A stretch of DNA of 64,000 nt, from contig JAIORQ010000055.1 of NCBI GenBank assembly GCA_021108035.1, forward strand, positions 1 through 64,000. The letters are read 5' to 3'. Source of the stretch: Bacteroidales bacterium (GTDB lineage Bacteria; Bacteroidota; Bacteroidia; Bacteroidales; JAADGE01). Made by a program: the position numbers and the translations under genes. This document shows, piece after piece, positions 28,201 through 35,954 of this stretch (positions are counted from its first letter, which is position 1; each line of letters starts with the position of its first letter). Under the pieces are notes generated by a model. It made no database searches and was not told the DNA's origin. It worked only from the letters and a program-made list of their open reading frames with translations.

Positions 28201-28553
28201 ATGCATTGGAAAAGATGATATTTGAAGGCTATATTTCGAATTCAGAAAAATCGGAATTGAATGAAAAGATAAAAGAAATAATTTCACGTCCGACTGTAAA
28301 TCAATGGTTTACAGATGATTTTGAAGTGAAAAATGAAGAAGCTTTAATAACGTCAAAAGGAGATATCAGAATTCCCGACAGAGTATTAATTAATGATGAA
28401 CGTATTATTGTAATTGATTTTAAATTCGGAAAAAAGCATAAAAAATACAAAAGACAAATTGAAGAATATAAAAACTTATTAGAAGAGGTTTATGAACAAA
28501 AACCTGAAGCATATATTTTTTATGTTGAGGAGGATGTGATTGAAACTGTTTAA
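25257..28553 (+). CDS. UvrD/AddA-type helicase with C-terminal PD-(D/E)XK nuclease domain
   Basis: A 1098-residue SF1A helicase. Motifs in order: Walker A ASAGSGKTYLL (7-17), Ia AVTFTNKAAEEMKKRI (about 40-55), II LIDEFQDTSGFQW (about 389-401), III VGDIKQSIYRWRSGDW, IV LDYNWRS, V MTIHKSKGLAFRIV (about 757-770) and VI NMLYVAFTRAIDELYIF. The C-terminal DRVLINDERIIVIDFKFGKKHKKYKRQIEEYKNL holds the D...(D)xK and QxxxY residues of a RecB/AddA-like nuclease. By family it should process double-strand ends. The usual AddB-like partner is not next to it. The ATG is directly preceded by the 8-bp repeat tract. Confidence 0.9.
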   Translation: MSKLQIYKASAGSGKTYLLTENYLKLSFESPDNFSKILAVTFTNKAAEEMKKRILKELNSIINKGKKANHFKSIANHLNTDSEPFILQRATAVRDQLLHNYSMFFVSTIDSFVQKVVRSFAYEMNLNSGYDIEMDNDKVINDLTEMLYNSISENKDLQKWLIKFAEFKINEGKNWDFRAEINALSQEIFKEKFQSLFLDKKDADDEKKLISDFLNSLYSIKKSFESKMNQISERYKSILVKEGIDFKNLGFKFQSISNHFYIKIPDKKYEDLFKTLIKALEGIENWYKKTEEIDIVNSIKLIYDDLYECIEDFFKTMEKDSESYYSAEVVISNFYSFGILNDVANFLPEYRSNNNILLISDTNLLLRQIIGNNDAPFIYEKFGNRFNNILIDEFQDTSGFQWANFKPMIENSLSQAFYDLIVGDIKQSIYRWRSGDWKLLLSGVKEDIGNNFIDEQSLDYNWRSKKNIILFNNTIFKIIPELLQNQFNNELLTVKNESLKNTLISEDYDKIITQAYKGQKQNVPEKSDKTGGSVMIKFFEKSNNDKYNEKIYEHFPATIDNLLKSGKYKPSDIGILVRRNIEAKDISNILMKYQEENTEAEKYQIVSPDSLYISSSSAIKLLICAMRFIFDKNNDINTAHLIYEYQRIINGNEIDYNKIFLSVTDKTFEKLLPGNYIKSLDALSQKSVYELSESIINIFELYKLQKEFSYLKAFQDIISDQIRRNNSNLSEFLDWWEEKGITKSIQLSEKTDAVQIMTIHKSKGLAFRIVMLPYANWNIDHSGINSPLLWVTGNKPPFNSFKYLPVKYSRRLAQTIYAKDYFNEKLYANIDALNMLYVAFTRAIDELYIFAQYDDNKKSNEIKNIGQLLYVSVYQDDSELIGEERGFIDLKNFTNQNNKIFLFDHKHKPSEHSIPEDEDDIISKLYSPERYPNNITDEKIKIKFSSEEFFIESIDEIEHKVNYGNLMHQIFSEIKTGYDINNALEKMIFEGYISNSEKSELNEKIKEIISRPTVNQWFTDDFEVKNEEALITSKGDIRIPDRVLINDERIIVIDFKFGKKHKKYKRQIEEYKNLLEEVYEQKPEAYIFYVEEDVIETV

Positions 28554-28575
28554 ATTTGCAATTAAATTATCAGCT

Positions 28576-28598
28576 TATCACAATTTGTGATAGCTTTG
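28576..28598 (+). promoter_or_regulatory. palindromic operator overlapping the promoter of the MNT gene
   Basis: TATCACAATTTGTGATA (28576-28592) is a perfect palindrome with 8-bp arms; the flanking AGC/GCT extends it with a one-base bulge. Its last bases start TAGCTTTG (28591-28598), a match to TAnnTTTG, only 5 nt before the ATG at 28604, so the transcript may be leaderless or nearly so. A repressor bound here would occlude the promoter; autoregulation is inferred. Confidence 0.55.
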
Positions 28599-28603
28599 TA
28601 AAT

Positions 28604-28918
28604 ATGGAACTACAACAAATTCAAGATAAAAAAGACAAAATAAACAAGGCATGTAAAAAATACCATGTTTCATTATTATATATATTCGGTTCTGTTTTAA
28701 CAAAAAAATTTAACAAAGACAGTGATATAGATTTTATTGTTTATTTTGAACAAATACCTATTTTAGATTATGCAGATAATTTTTTTGATTTTATAATTGA
28801 ATTAGAAAAGATTCTAAACAGAAAGGTTGATTTAGTTTCAGGTAAAGCAATGAAAAATCCATATTTTATTGAAGAAGTGGAAAAAACAAAACAACTTGTA
28901 TATGGAAACAGGAATTAA
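28604..28918 (+). CDS. MNT-type minimal nucleotidyltransferase (HEPN-MNT antitoxin class)
   Basis: A 104-residue minimal nucleotidyltransferase. The signature IFGSVLTKKFNKDSDIDFIVYF holds GSx10DxD, and a third acidic residue is in VDLVSG. In complete HEPN-MNT pairs this protein adenylylates the HepT toxin and neutralises it. The ATG at 28604 is chosen because it follows the palindromic operator; an in-frame ATG at 28556 would place the operator inside the coding region. The toxin gene that should follow is reduced to a remnant starting right after this stop codon. Confidence 0.85.
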   Translation: MELQQIQDKKDKINKACKKYHVSLLYIFGSVLTKKFNKDSDIDFIVYFEQIPILDYADNFFDFIIELEKILNRKVDLVSGKAMKNPYFIEEVEKTKQLVYGNRN

Positions 28919-29119
28919 GAAATTATCGGAGAAGCAATAAACAGAATATTAAAGTTAAATCCTGATTTTGAACTGAATAATGCAAAGCATATTATCAGTT
29001 TAAGGAATTATATAATACATGCTTATGATAATGTTGATGATGAAACTATTTGGGCAATAATTAACAGACACATTCCGGAATTAGAAAAAGAAATCAACAA
29101 ATTGTTTGATGATTTTTAA
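28919..29119 (+). pseudogene. 5'-truncated HepT (HEPN, DUF86) toxin remnant
   Basis: Sixty-six codons starting directly after the MNT stop codon and in the same frame encode EIIGEAINRILKLNPDF and then ISLRNYIIHAYDNVDDETIW, with the HEPN RNase motif R-x4-H (RNYIIH) preserved. This is the C-terminal half of a HepT protein of about 115 residues. There is no in-frame start codon and the N-terminal 45-50 residues are absent. A deletion joined the MNT 3' end to the middle of hepT. The remnant would only be made by stop-codon readthrough, so it is probably inactive. Confidence 0.8.
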
Positions 29120-29180
29120 AAATCAAACAAAACGATAAAATTTACAAAACTGTAAAAATACTCGCTGCTTTATTTGCAAG

Positions 29181-29215
29181 TTTGTTAAAAATATCGCTAC
29201 TTTATTGTATATTTG
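29181..29215 (+). promoter_or_regulatory. Bacteroidota-type promoter of the DUF4143 ATPase gene
   Basis: TTTG (29181-29184), 23-nt spacer, TATATTTG (29208-29215). Leader to the ATG at 29234 would be about 12 nt. Confidence 0.55.
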
Positions 29216-29233
29216 TAAAAAATATTCATTTTT

Positions 29234-30490
29234 ATGATACAAAGAACAATATATTTAACAAAAATTGAGCAAGCATTAAAAACAAATCCTATAATTGCTT
29301 TAATAGGAGCAAGACAAGTCGGAAAGACTTCTTTAATGAATATGATTAATGTTTCGGGAGCAAAACTTTTTTTAAACGGTCAGAATCCTGAAATATCCGA
29401 AATTTTTCAATCTTTTTCTACTCTTGAAAAATACCTGCAAATAAATCTACACAAACAATTAGAAGCTACTCTTTTTATTGATGAATTTCAATTTATATCA
29501 GGCGTTTCTACAATGATGAAACTTCTTACAGATAAATATAATAAATTAAAAATTATAGTAAGCGGAAGTTCAAGCATTGATATTCATCAGCAAGTAAAAG
29601 AATCGCTTGCAGGTCGAATTCGTATAATTCCGGTTTATTCATTGTCTTTTGAAGAATATATACTCTTTAATAACAAACAACTTTATGAAAAATATCTGCA
29701 ATATTCTATTGAAGATAATCCGAAAATTATAGATAAACAAATTCAATTACTTTTAAATGAATATCTTATATATGGTGGTTTACCTAAAATTGCTTTAACA
29801 ACACAATATGAAGAAAAAATTAAATTATTGCAAGATATATTACAAACATATTTGTTACGAGATGTAAGAAGTTATATTAGAAATGAAGATTTTACAGGTT
29901 TCAATAAAATGTTACAATTACTTGCTGCCCAAATTGGCAATCAAGTAAATATCAATGAATTATCAAAATTGTCAAAGATTTCTTATCGTAAATGTGAAGA
30001 ATACATTTCTTTACTTGAACAAATGTATATCCTTAAACTTATATCACCTTTTTCTACTAATAAACGTAAAGAAATAACAAAAATGAAAAAGGTGTATTTT
30101 TATGATTTGGGTATGAGAAATATGATTTATAACAGTTTTAATGATATTGATATACGTGTGGATAAAGGTGCTGTGTTTGAGAATTTTACATTTCTTGAAT
30201 TGTCAAAGCATTTAATGCTGTCTGAAATTAAATATTATCGCACAAAAGACGGACTTGAAGTTGATTTTATCGTAAATGATTTTTTTAAGATTATTCCTGT
30301 AGAAGTGAAATACAAAGACTTTGAGAAAGCTCAAAGTTTAAAGAATATAAATGATTTTGAAAAAATACAATCATTTGAAAATGCTTATATCATTAACCTT
30401 ACAAACAATAAAAAAACAGGGAATCAAAATTACATACCGGCATATTTTATTTCAAAACTTAAAAATATTTTCGGAAAGAAGTTTTCATGA
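29234..30490 (+). CDS. AAA_14 / DUF4143 family ATPase
   Basis: A 418-residue ATPase of a family very common in Bacteroidota and archaea. Walker A is GARQVGKTS (about 25-33), Walker B LFIDEFQ (about 80-86), sensor 1 IIVSGSSS (about 106-113), and the C-terminal DUF4143 domain contains the restriction-like KYYRTKDGLEVDFIV and IPVEVKYKD (about 335-363). The last motif is the D-ExK nuclease-like core of DUF4143. The cellular role of the family is not known; members are frequently horizontally transferred, and here it follows a degraded toxin-antitoxin locus. It has its own promoter and looks intact. Confidence 0.88.
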   Translation: MIQRTIYLTKIEQALKTNPIIALIGARQVGKTSLMNMINVSGAKLFLNGQNPEISEIFQSFSTLEKYLQINLHKQLEATLFIDEFQFISGVSTMMKLLTDKYNKLKIIVSGSSSIDIHQQVKESLAGRIRIIPVYSLSFEEYILFNNKQLYEKYLQYSIEDNPKIIDKQIQLLLNEYLIYGGLPKIALTTQYEEKIKLLQDILQTYLLRDVRSYIRNEDFTGFNKMLQLLAAQIGNQVNINELSKLSKISYRKCEEYISLLEQMYILKLISPFSTNKRKEITKMKKVYFYDLGMRNMIYNSFNDIDIRVDKGAVFENFTFLELSKHLMLSEIKYYRTKDGLEVDFIVNDFFKIIPVEVKYKDFEKAQSLKNINDFEKIQSFENAYIINLTNNKKTGNQNYIPAYFISKLKNIFGKKFS

Positions 30491-30531
30491 TATATAAAAA
30501 AACAAAAGAATAAACAATAATTAGAACAACC

Positions 30532-31284
30532 ATGAAAGAAAAAAACGATCTAAAACTCGCAGTTCTTATTGATGCAGATAACATTCCCTATTCTAATATT
30601 AAAGGAATGCTTGATGAGATTGCAAAACTCGGAATACCTACAATTAAAAGAATATACGGTGACTGGACAAAACCAACTGTGTCAGGTTGGAAACCTGCAT
30701 TACTTGAACATGCAATAACTCCGATTCAACAATATAGTTATACTACAGGTAAAAATGCAACTGATTCCGCTATGATTATTGATGCTATGGATATTTTACA
30801 CAGCAAAAAAGTTGACGGATTTTGCCTTGTTTCAAGCGACAGCGATTTTACTCGATTAGCAACCAGATTAAGGGAATCCGGCATGTTGGTTATTGGGATA
30901 GGAGAAAAGAAAACACCAAACCCTTTTATAGTTGCCTGTGATAAGTTTATTTATATTGAAATTATTAGTGCTAAAGATATTCCGAAAACGAAAAAACAAA
31001 AAGCAACTTCATCAAATGTAACATCAAAAATAGCTTCAATTGACAAAAATTTTATTCAGTTATTAAAGTCGTCTGTTGAAGACTTATCTGAAGATAGAGG
31101 TTGGGTATCCCTTGCTGAAGTCGGATCATTGATTAATAAAAAGAAACCTGATTTTGATCCGAGAAATTACGGATTTCCTAAATTGACTCCATTGATAAAA
31201 TCATTACATAAACATTTTGATATTGAGGAAAGAGAAGTCGGTAAAACACATATGAAACAGATTTATGTAAAAAATAAAGAATAA
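30532..31284 (+). CDS. NYN domain (LabA/PIN-like) protein with C-terminal OST-HTH/LOTUS domain
   Basis: A 250-residue protein. The NYN ribonuclease-like domain is at about 8-145: VLIDADNIPY (acidic DxD), TDSAMIIDAMDIL and LVSSDSDFTRLATRLRE, together giving the four-acid active site of PIN-like nucleases. A linker rich in Lys/Ser (about 150-165) leads to an OST-HTH/LOTUS fold (about 168-248: VSLAEVGSLINKKKPDFDPRNYGFPKLTPLI), expected to bind RNA. This NYN-LOTUS pairing is known in bacteria and suggests RNA processing. A strong inverted repeat follows the stop codon. Confidence 0.9.
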   Translation: MKEKNDLKLAVLIDADNIPYSNIKGMLDEIAKLGIPTIKRIYGDWTKPTVSGWKPALLEHAITPIQQYSYTTGKNATDSAMIIDAMDILHSKKVDGFCLVSSDSDFTRLATRLRESGMLVIGIGEKKTPNPFIVACDKFIYIEIISAKDIPKTKKQKATSSNVTSKIASIDKNFIQLLKSSVEDLSEDRGWVSLAEVGSLINKKKPDFDPRNYGFPKLTPLIKSLHKHFDIEEREVGKTHMKQIYVKNKE

Positions 31285-31302
31285 TTATTGTAATGAGATA
31301 GG

Positions 31303-31326
31303 TTTTTTCGGAAGTTTCCGAAAAAA
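31303..31326. terminator. bidirectional hairpin after the NYN gene
   Basis: TTTTTTCGGAA-GT-TTCCGAAAAAA is a perfect 11-bp stem with a 2-nt loop, 19 nt after the stop codon. The 3' arm is A-rich on the + strand, so no T-tract follows in that orientation; it would be a better terminator for the minus strand, but it may also act by structure alone. Confidence 0.45.
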
Positions 31327-31964
31327 TTCGACAAAGTCGGGAATAATTAAAAGTAGGCAGTCAGCAAATACCGTAATGCGTACTGTCGACTGTAGACTGA
31401 TAACAAGAATATTGACAACATGTTTAGTTTCTATTTTTTAGCCTGCATTATGCACGCATTAAAATTTTGTTGTAATTGAGGCGTCAAACCTTGAAGCTGT
31501 ATATTAATACTGCGAAAGGTTTGCAACGAAAAGTACAGCAAAATTATAATGTGCCTTTGGTAAAAATTTTAAAATTCAGTTTTTATATAAAAAAATTGTA
31601 AAAGTGTGATAATCTGCAAAATAACTGATTTTTTTAAATTTTTATGAATAATGCAGGTTAGTAATGACATCAATATCTCTCTATGTTTTATTAACACACT
31701 ATTATACCTGTTCATACATCTTTATAAAATAATAAATATAATCACTTTATCACTGATAATTAACAAATTGCCTACCATCAATATGCTGCAACAATAGTAT
31801 CTGCAAATAAAAAATTTAGACTGATACCTTAAAATTGTTAAAACTTTCTTTTGCATTATTTTTTAATTATTATCTATTTCGCTGTTTGAATAAATATGCT
31901 TTGTTGCTTAACAGCATAAATAATAACAATGCAGCAATGCAATAATTTAACAATGAAATAAGAT
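31327..31964. other. gene-free interval upstream of parE
   Basis: About 640 nt with no credible gene. It holds a 216-bp inverted-repeat element (31442-31657, listed separately), an imperfect GTCGAC-type stretch near 31380, and AT-rich sequence. Just before parE lies AACAATGCAGCAATGCAATAATTTAACAATG, a degenerate version of the 8-bp AACAATG repeat found at 25098. Confidence 0.6.
31442..31657. repeat. 216-bp MITE-like inverted-repeat element
   Basis: Outer ends CCTGCATTAT (31442-31451) and ATAATGCAGG (31648-31657) are exact complements. Inside is a second, longer imperfect palindrome: a left arm at about 31452-31492 ending in CAAACCTT pairs with a right arm at about 31517-31554 beginning AAGGTTTGC. 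No open frame is present. Confidence 0.6.
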
Positions 31965-33800
31965 ATGTCAGCAGTTTATACAGAAGATACAATTAAAACG
32001 CTTGAATGGAAAGAACATATTCGTAAGCGTCCGGGTATGTATATCGGCAAGTTGGGTGACGGAACATCGCAAGATGACGGGATTTATGTTCTGTTAAAAG
32101 AAGTTCTCGATAATTCGGTTGATGAATATATGATGGGATTCGGTAAAAAAATTGAGATAAGTTCTGATCACGGTGAAATTTCTGTCAGGGATTACGGAAG
32201 AGGTATTCCGCTTACTAAAGTTTTAGATGTTTCATCAAAAATGAATACCGGAGCAAAATACGATTCTAAAGTCTTTAAGAAAACAGTAGGGCTGAACGGT
32301 GTCGGTATTAAAGCTGTTAATGCACTTTCTAATTCCTTTATTATCAGATCGTTTCGTGAGGGAGAGCTGAAAGAAATTGAATATTCCGAAGGAAATGTTA
32401 TTACAGATAATAAAATTCAAAAAACAAGCGAAAAAAACGGAACAGAAATAATATTTAGACCTGATACCGAGCTTTTTAAAAATTATCATTATTTGGATGA
32501 TTATATTGACCGAATGATGAAAAACTATGTTTACCTGAATTCGGGATTAACTATTCAATATAATGATAAATCATACTATTCAAAAAACGGTTTACTTGAT
32601 CTCTTAAGCGACAATATTAAAGAAGAACAAAGACGGTATCCTATTATTCATCTTAAAGGAGAAGATATTGAGATTACTTTAACTCATGCAAATCAGTATG
32701 GTGAAGAGTATTACACTTTTGTTAACGGTCAGCACACAACACAAGGCGGAACACATTTGTTGGCTTTCAGAGAAGCAATAGTAAAAACTATAAGAGATTA
32801 TTATAAAAAGAACTTAGACTTTTCAGATATCAGAACGGGAATTGTTGCGGCAGTGAGTATTAAGGTTGAAGAACCTGTTTTTGAATCTCAAACTAAAACC
32901 AAACTCGGTTCAAAGAACATAGCTCCGGGCGGATCGACAGTTCGATCATTCATAATGGATTTTGTTACAAAAGAACTTGAACTCTTTTTACACGAAAATA
33001 CTGAAATTTCTGACGGGATTTTAAGAAAAATTCAGGAAGCAGAAAAAGAACGAAAAGAGATTTCAGGAATTAAAAATTTAGCAAGAAAAAGAGCAAAATC
33101 TGTTAAAGTTCATAATAAAAAATTAAGAGATTGCAGAGCTCATTTTAACACCAATAAAGAAAGAGCTGATGAATCTACTCTTTTTATTACAGAGGGAGAT
33201 TCGGCAAGCGGGTCTATTACAAAATCGAGAGATGTTAATACACAAGCGGTATTCAGCCTAAAAGGGAAACCTTTAAATACCTATTCTAAATCGAAGAAAA
33301 TTGTATATGAAAATGAGGAATTTAACCTAATTCAAGCAGCACTTAATATTGAAGACGGTATGGACGGTTTACGATATAATAATATTGTTATTGCTACTGA
33401 TGCTGATGTTGACGGTATGCATATCAGATTATTGTTAATTACTTTCTTTTTAAAATTCTTTCCTGATGTAATAAAGAACAGACATTTATATATTCTGCAA
33501 ACACCTTTGTTCAGAGTAAGGAATAAGAAGAAAACTATATATTGCTATTCTGATAAAGAAAAAGAAAAAGCCCTGAAAGAATTAGGAGCAAATTCTGAAA
33601 TTACAAGATTTAAAGGACTTGGTGAAATATCACCGGATGAGTTTAAACACTTTATAGGTAAGAATATCAGATTAGACCCTGTTATTATAAACAAAGATGA
33701 ATCAATATCAGCAATGTTGGATTTTTATATGGGCAAGAACACCCCTGAAAGACAAGAATTTATAATTGAAAATTTACGGGAAGAAGAAGAAGTGTTGTAA
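31965..33800 (+). CDS. parE: DNA topoisomerase IV subunit B
   Basis: A 611-residue GyrB/ParE protein. The GHKL ATPase has [13 protein letters not shown] (Mg/ATP Asn), RDYGRGIPL and [14 protein letters not shown]; the transducer domain carries the QTKTKLGS segment near 300; the TOPRIM domain begins [10 protein letters not shown] (about 406-415) and has [12 protein letters not shown] (about 477-488). The short length and the sequence type are those of Bacteroidota ParE rather than GyrB. Its partner parC lies at 37449, separated by three genes, whereas the two are usually adjacent in this phylum; insertion is the likely cause. Confidence 0.94.
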   Translation: MSAVYTEDTIKTLEWKEHIRKRPGMYIGKLGDGTSQDDGIYVLLKEVLDNSVDEYMMGFGKKIEISSDHGEISVRDYGRGIPLTKVLDVSSKMNTGAKYDSKVFKKTVGLNGVGIKAVNALSNSFIIRSFREGELKEIEYSEGNVITDNKIQKTSEKNGTEIIFRPDTELFKNYHYLDDYIDRMMKNYVYLNSGLTIQYNDKSYYSKNGLLDLLSDNIKEEQRRYPIIHLKGEDIEITLTHANQYGEEYYTFVNGQHTTQGGTHLLAFREAIVKTIRDYYKKNLDFSDIRTGIVAAVSIKVEEPVFESQTKTKLGSKNIAPGGSTVRSFIMDFVTKELELFLHENTEISDGILRKIQEAEKERKEISGIKNLARKRAKSVKVHNKKLRDCRAHFNTNKERADESTLFITEGDSASGSITKSRDVNTQAVFSLKGKPLNTYSKSKKIVYENEEFNLIQAALNIEDGMDGLRYNNIVIATDADVDGMHIRLLLITFFLKFFPDVIKNRHLYILQTPLFRVRNKKKTIYCYSDKEKEKALKELGANSEITRFKGLGEISPDEFKHFIGKNIRLDPVIINKDESISAMLDFYMGKNTPERQEFIIENLREEEEVL

Positions 33801-33886
33801 AAGTTTGCATCAATAAAGACTTATGTGTTTTATATATATGTTGGCAGCTATGAAAAAATGAAATACGTGGTTTAAACTTATAAAAA

Positions 33887-34681
33887 ATGACTTGGAAAGA
33901 TACCCTGATAAAAATTTTAGAAGGAAATAACTTATGGATTAACACTGTATTTCTTTTGCTTGCTATACTTGGTATTTTAGCAACTATCATAACGTTTTTT
34001 AAAAATAAGAAAACTAAATCTTGTGTTTTTAACAAAGCAACATTTAACTTAATTGATGATAATATTAGTTCAATTAATAAATTAAATGTAAAATTTGACA
34101 ATAATGAAATTAAAAATCTTTCAATCAGTTACGTTGCAATTTGGAATAATGGTAATGACATAATTAATAAGAATGATTTTGCTACATTAGAACCTCTAAA
34201 ATTAGTTGTGAGTAATAATAATATCATATATGATTGTAAAATTTATTTCATAAATAACAAAGTAAATAACTTTTCAACGGATTTTATCAATAACGAGATA
34301 AAGATTAATTTTGATTACTTTGCAAACAATGAAGGAATTATTGTTCAAGTATATCATAGTGGTAGAAAAAATAAAGACATAAAAATTAATGGAATAATAA
34401 AAGGTGTAGGAACTATTAAACAAGGTGGGTTTGAAAAAGATAAGTTCAAAAATAAAGGTTTTGACATAATGTTTGGGTGGTTATTTAATATCTTTGGAAG
34501 AATAATCCCAAATAAAAAACTTAAAACGAGTATTTTGACTATAATCCTTATTCTACCTTATCTTATTACTTTTCCAATAACATTTATACTTTTGATTACT
34601 GATTCTTTTGGAAATTATTTTAATAAAGTCCCGAAAGAATACAAATTTGAAAATATCAACACAGCAGCCAACAACAGCTAA
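33887..34681 (+). CDS. hypothetical membrane protein, possible cassette-borne gene
   Basis: A 264-residue protein with one N-terminal transmembrane helix (about 17-38), a beta-rich central domain (about 50-190, many Asn and aromatic residues) and a second hydrophobic region (about 212-240). No family is recognised. The gene has very low GC even for this window. It is bounded by similar short sequences, GTTGGCAGC at 33840 and GTTGTGGTGC at 34846, and its stop codon lies at the edge of a long imperfect inverted repeat, an organisation like an integron gene cassette. Its insertion would explain part of the gap between parE and parC. Confidence 0.55.
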   Translation: MTWKDTLIKILEGNNLWINTVFLLLAILGILATIITFFKNKKTKSCVFNKATFNLIDDNISSINKLNVKFDNNEIKNLSISYVAIWNNGNDIINKNDFATLEPLKLVVSNNNIIYDCKIYFINNKVNNFSTDFINNEIKINFDYFANNEGIIVQVYHSGRKNKDIKINGIIKGVGTIKQGGFEKDKFKNKGFDIMFGWLFNIFGRIIPNKKLKTSILTIILILPYLITFPITFILLITDSFGNYFNKVPKEYKFENINTAANNS

Positions 34682-34849
34682 AACATCATGCAGGCAAAGT
34701 CTCAAATTGAGAGCAAGAATAAGAAACAAACACCGCAAAATATTTAATTTGATTTTGTAAATAATTTAAAAGGTAAAATTAAAAATTTGGCTGTCAAGCA
34801 AATTGAAAAGTCGCAGGTTTAACCCTGCACGCTGTTTAGCCAAACGTTG
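34672..34849. repeat. attC-like long imperfect inverted repeat
   Basis: CAACAGCTAAAACATCATGC at the left (from 34672) pairs with a right arm at 34824-34849 ending TTTAGCCAAACGTTG. Inner sequence includes the small hairpin TCTCAAATTGAGA at about 34700. Size (178 nt), position directly after a lone gene and end in CGTTG recall attC sites, but the strict GTTRRRY core is not met and no integrase is in the window. Confidence 0.35.
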
Positions 34850-34922
34850 TGGTGCATTGAAAAAAACACTTTTATTTTAAGATAAAATACAGAAGAAATA
34901 AATTTTACTAAGAACTTTTACA

Positions 34923-35954
34923 ATGAGCAATAAACTAAGCATACAAGACGAGTTTAGCGATTTTTTGCTTTACACCACGCCTAAGGGTGATGTAAAAGTT
35001 GAGATATTTTTTCATAATGAAAATGTTTGGCTTACTCAAAAACGAATGGCAGAGCTTTTTAATGTTAATATTCCAACAATTAGTAAGCATTTAAAAAATA
35101 TTTTTGAAAGTCAAGAACTCGAAGAGAAAGTGGTTGTTTCCATTTTGGAAATAACCACTCAACACGGTGCTGTAAAAGGGAAAACACAAATAAAGCCTAC
35201 TAAATATTACAATCTTGATGCAATAATTTCGGTTGGTTATCGAGTAAACTCGGCACAAGCAACGCAATTCAGAATTTGGGCAACCAATTTATTGCGTGAA
35301 TTTATGATTAAGGGTTTTATTATTGACGATGACAGACTGAAAAACGGAAAATACTTTGGTAAAGATTATTTTAGAGAGTTGTTGGAACGTGTGCGTTCTA
35401 TCCGTTCAAGCGAACGTAGAATTTACCAGCAAATAACCGATATTTTTGCTGAGTGTAGTATTGATTATGATAGAAATGCAAAAATAACAAAAGATTTTTA
35501 TGCAACAGTACAAAATAAGTTTCACTTTGCAATTTCAGGATTTACAGCAGGTGAAATAATCTACAAAAAAGCCGATGCCGATAAAGATTATATGGGTTTA
35601 ACAACTTGGAAAAGCTCGCCTGACGGCAGAATTTTAAAGTCGGACACTAATATTGCTAAAAATTATTTGACAGAAAAAGAAATTAAAAAGCTTGAACGTA
35701 CCATAACGGGCTTTTTCGATTATGTAGAAAACGTAATTGAAAACAAAAACACATTTACAATGCAAGTGTTTGTTAAAAGTGTAAATAAATTTCTTTCGTT
35801 TAACGAGTATGAAGTTTTATCCGGCAAAGGAACAATATCAGCCAAGCAAGCCAAAGAAAAAGCATATGAAGAGTACGATAAGTTTAATAAAACTCAAAAA
35901 ATAACATCAGATTTCGATAAAGTAATTAAAGCATTAAACAATGAAAAAAATTAA
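34923..35954 (+). CDS. RhuM family protein
   Basis: A 343-residue member of the RhuM family (named for a gene of the Salmonella SPI-3 island; function not known). Family signatures: VWLTQKRMAELFNVNIPTISKHLKNIF (about 36-62, helix-turn-helix-like), YYNLDAIISVGYRVNSAQATQFRIWA (about 98-123) and a C-terminal half with LERTITGFFDYVE. RhuM genes are typical cargo of genomic islands and are often linked with restriction or toxin genes. Here it lies between parE and parC beside the cassette-like gene. Its 3' end overlaps the next gene by 14 nt. Confidence 0.9.
   Translation: MSNKLSIQDEFSDFLLYTTPKGDVKVEIFFHNENVWLTQKRMAELFNVNIPTISKHLKNIFESQELEEKVVVSILEITTQHGAVKGKTQIKPTKYYNLDAIISVGYRVNSAQATQFRIWATNLLREFMIKGFIIDDDRLKNGKYFGKDYFRELLERVRSIRSSERRIYQQITDIFAECSIDYDRNAKITKDFYATVQNKFHFAISGFTAGEIIYKKADADKDYMGLTTWKSSPDGRILKSDTNIAKNYLTEKEIKKLERTITGFFDYVENVIENKNTFTMQVFVKSVNKFLSFNEYEVLSGKGTISAKQAKEKAYEEYDKFNKTQKITSDFDKVIKALNNEKN

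Noticed and set aside
34810-34860. tRNA gene (GTCGCAGGTTTAACCCTGC resembles a T-arm)
   Set aside because: No acceptor stem, D-arm or anticodon arm can be formed around it; the sequence is better explained as one arm of the long inverted repeat.
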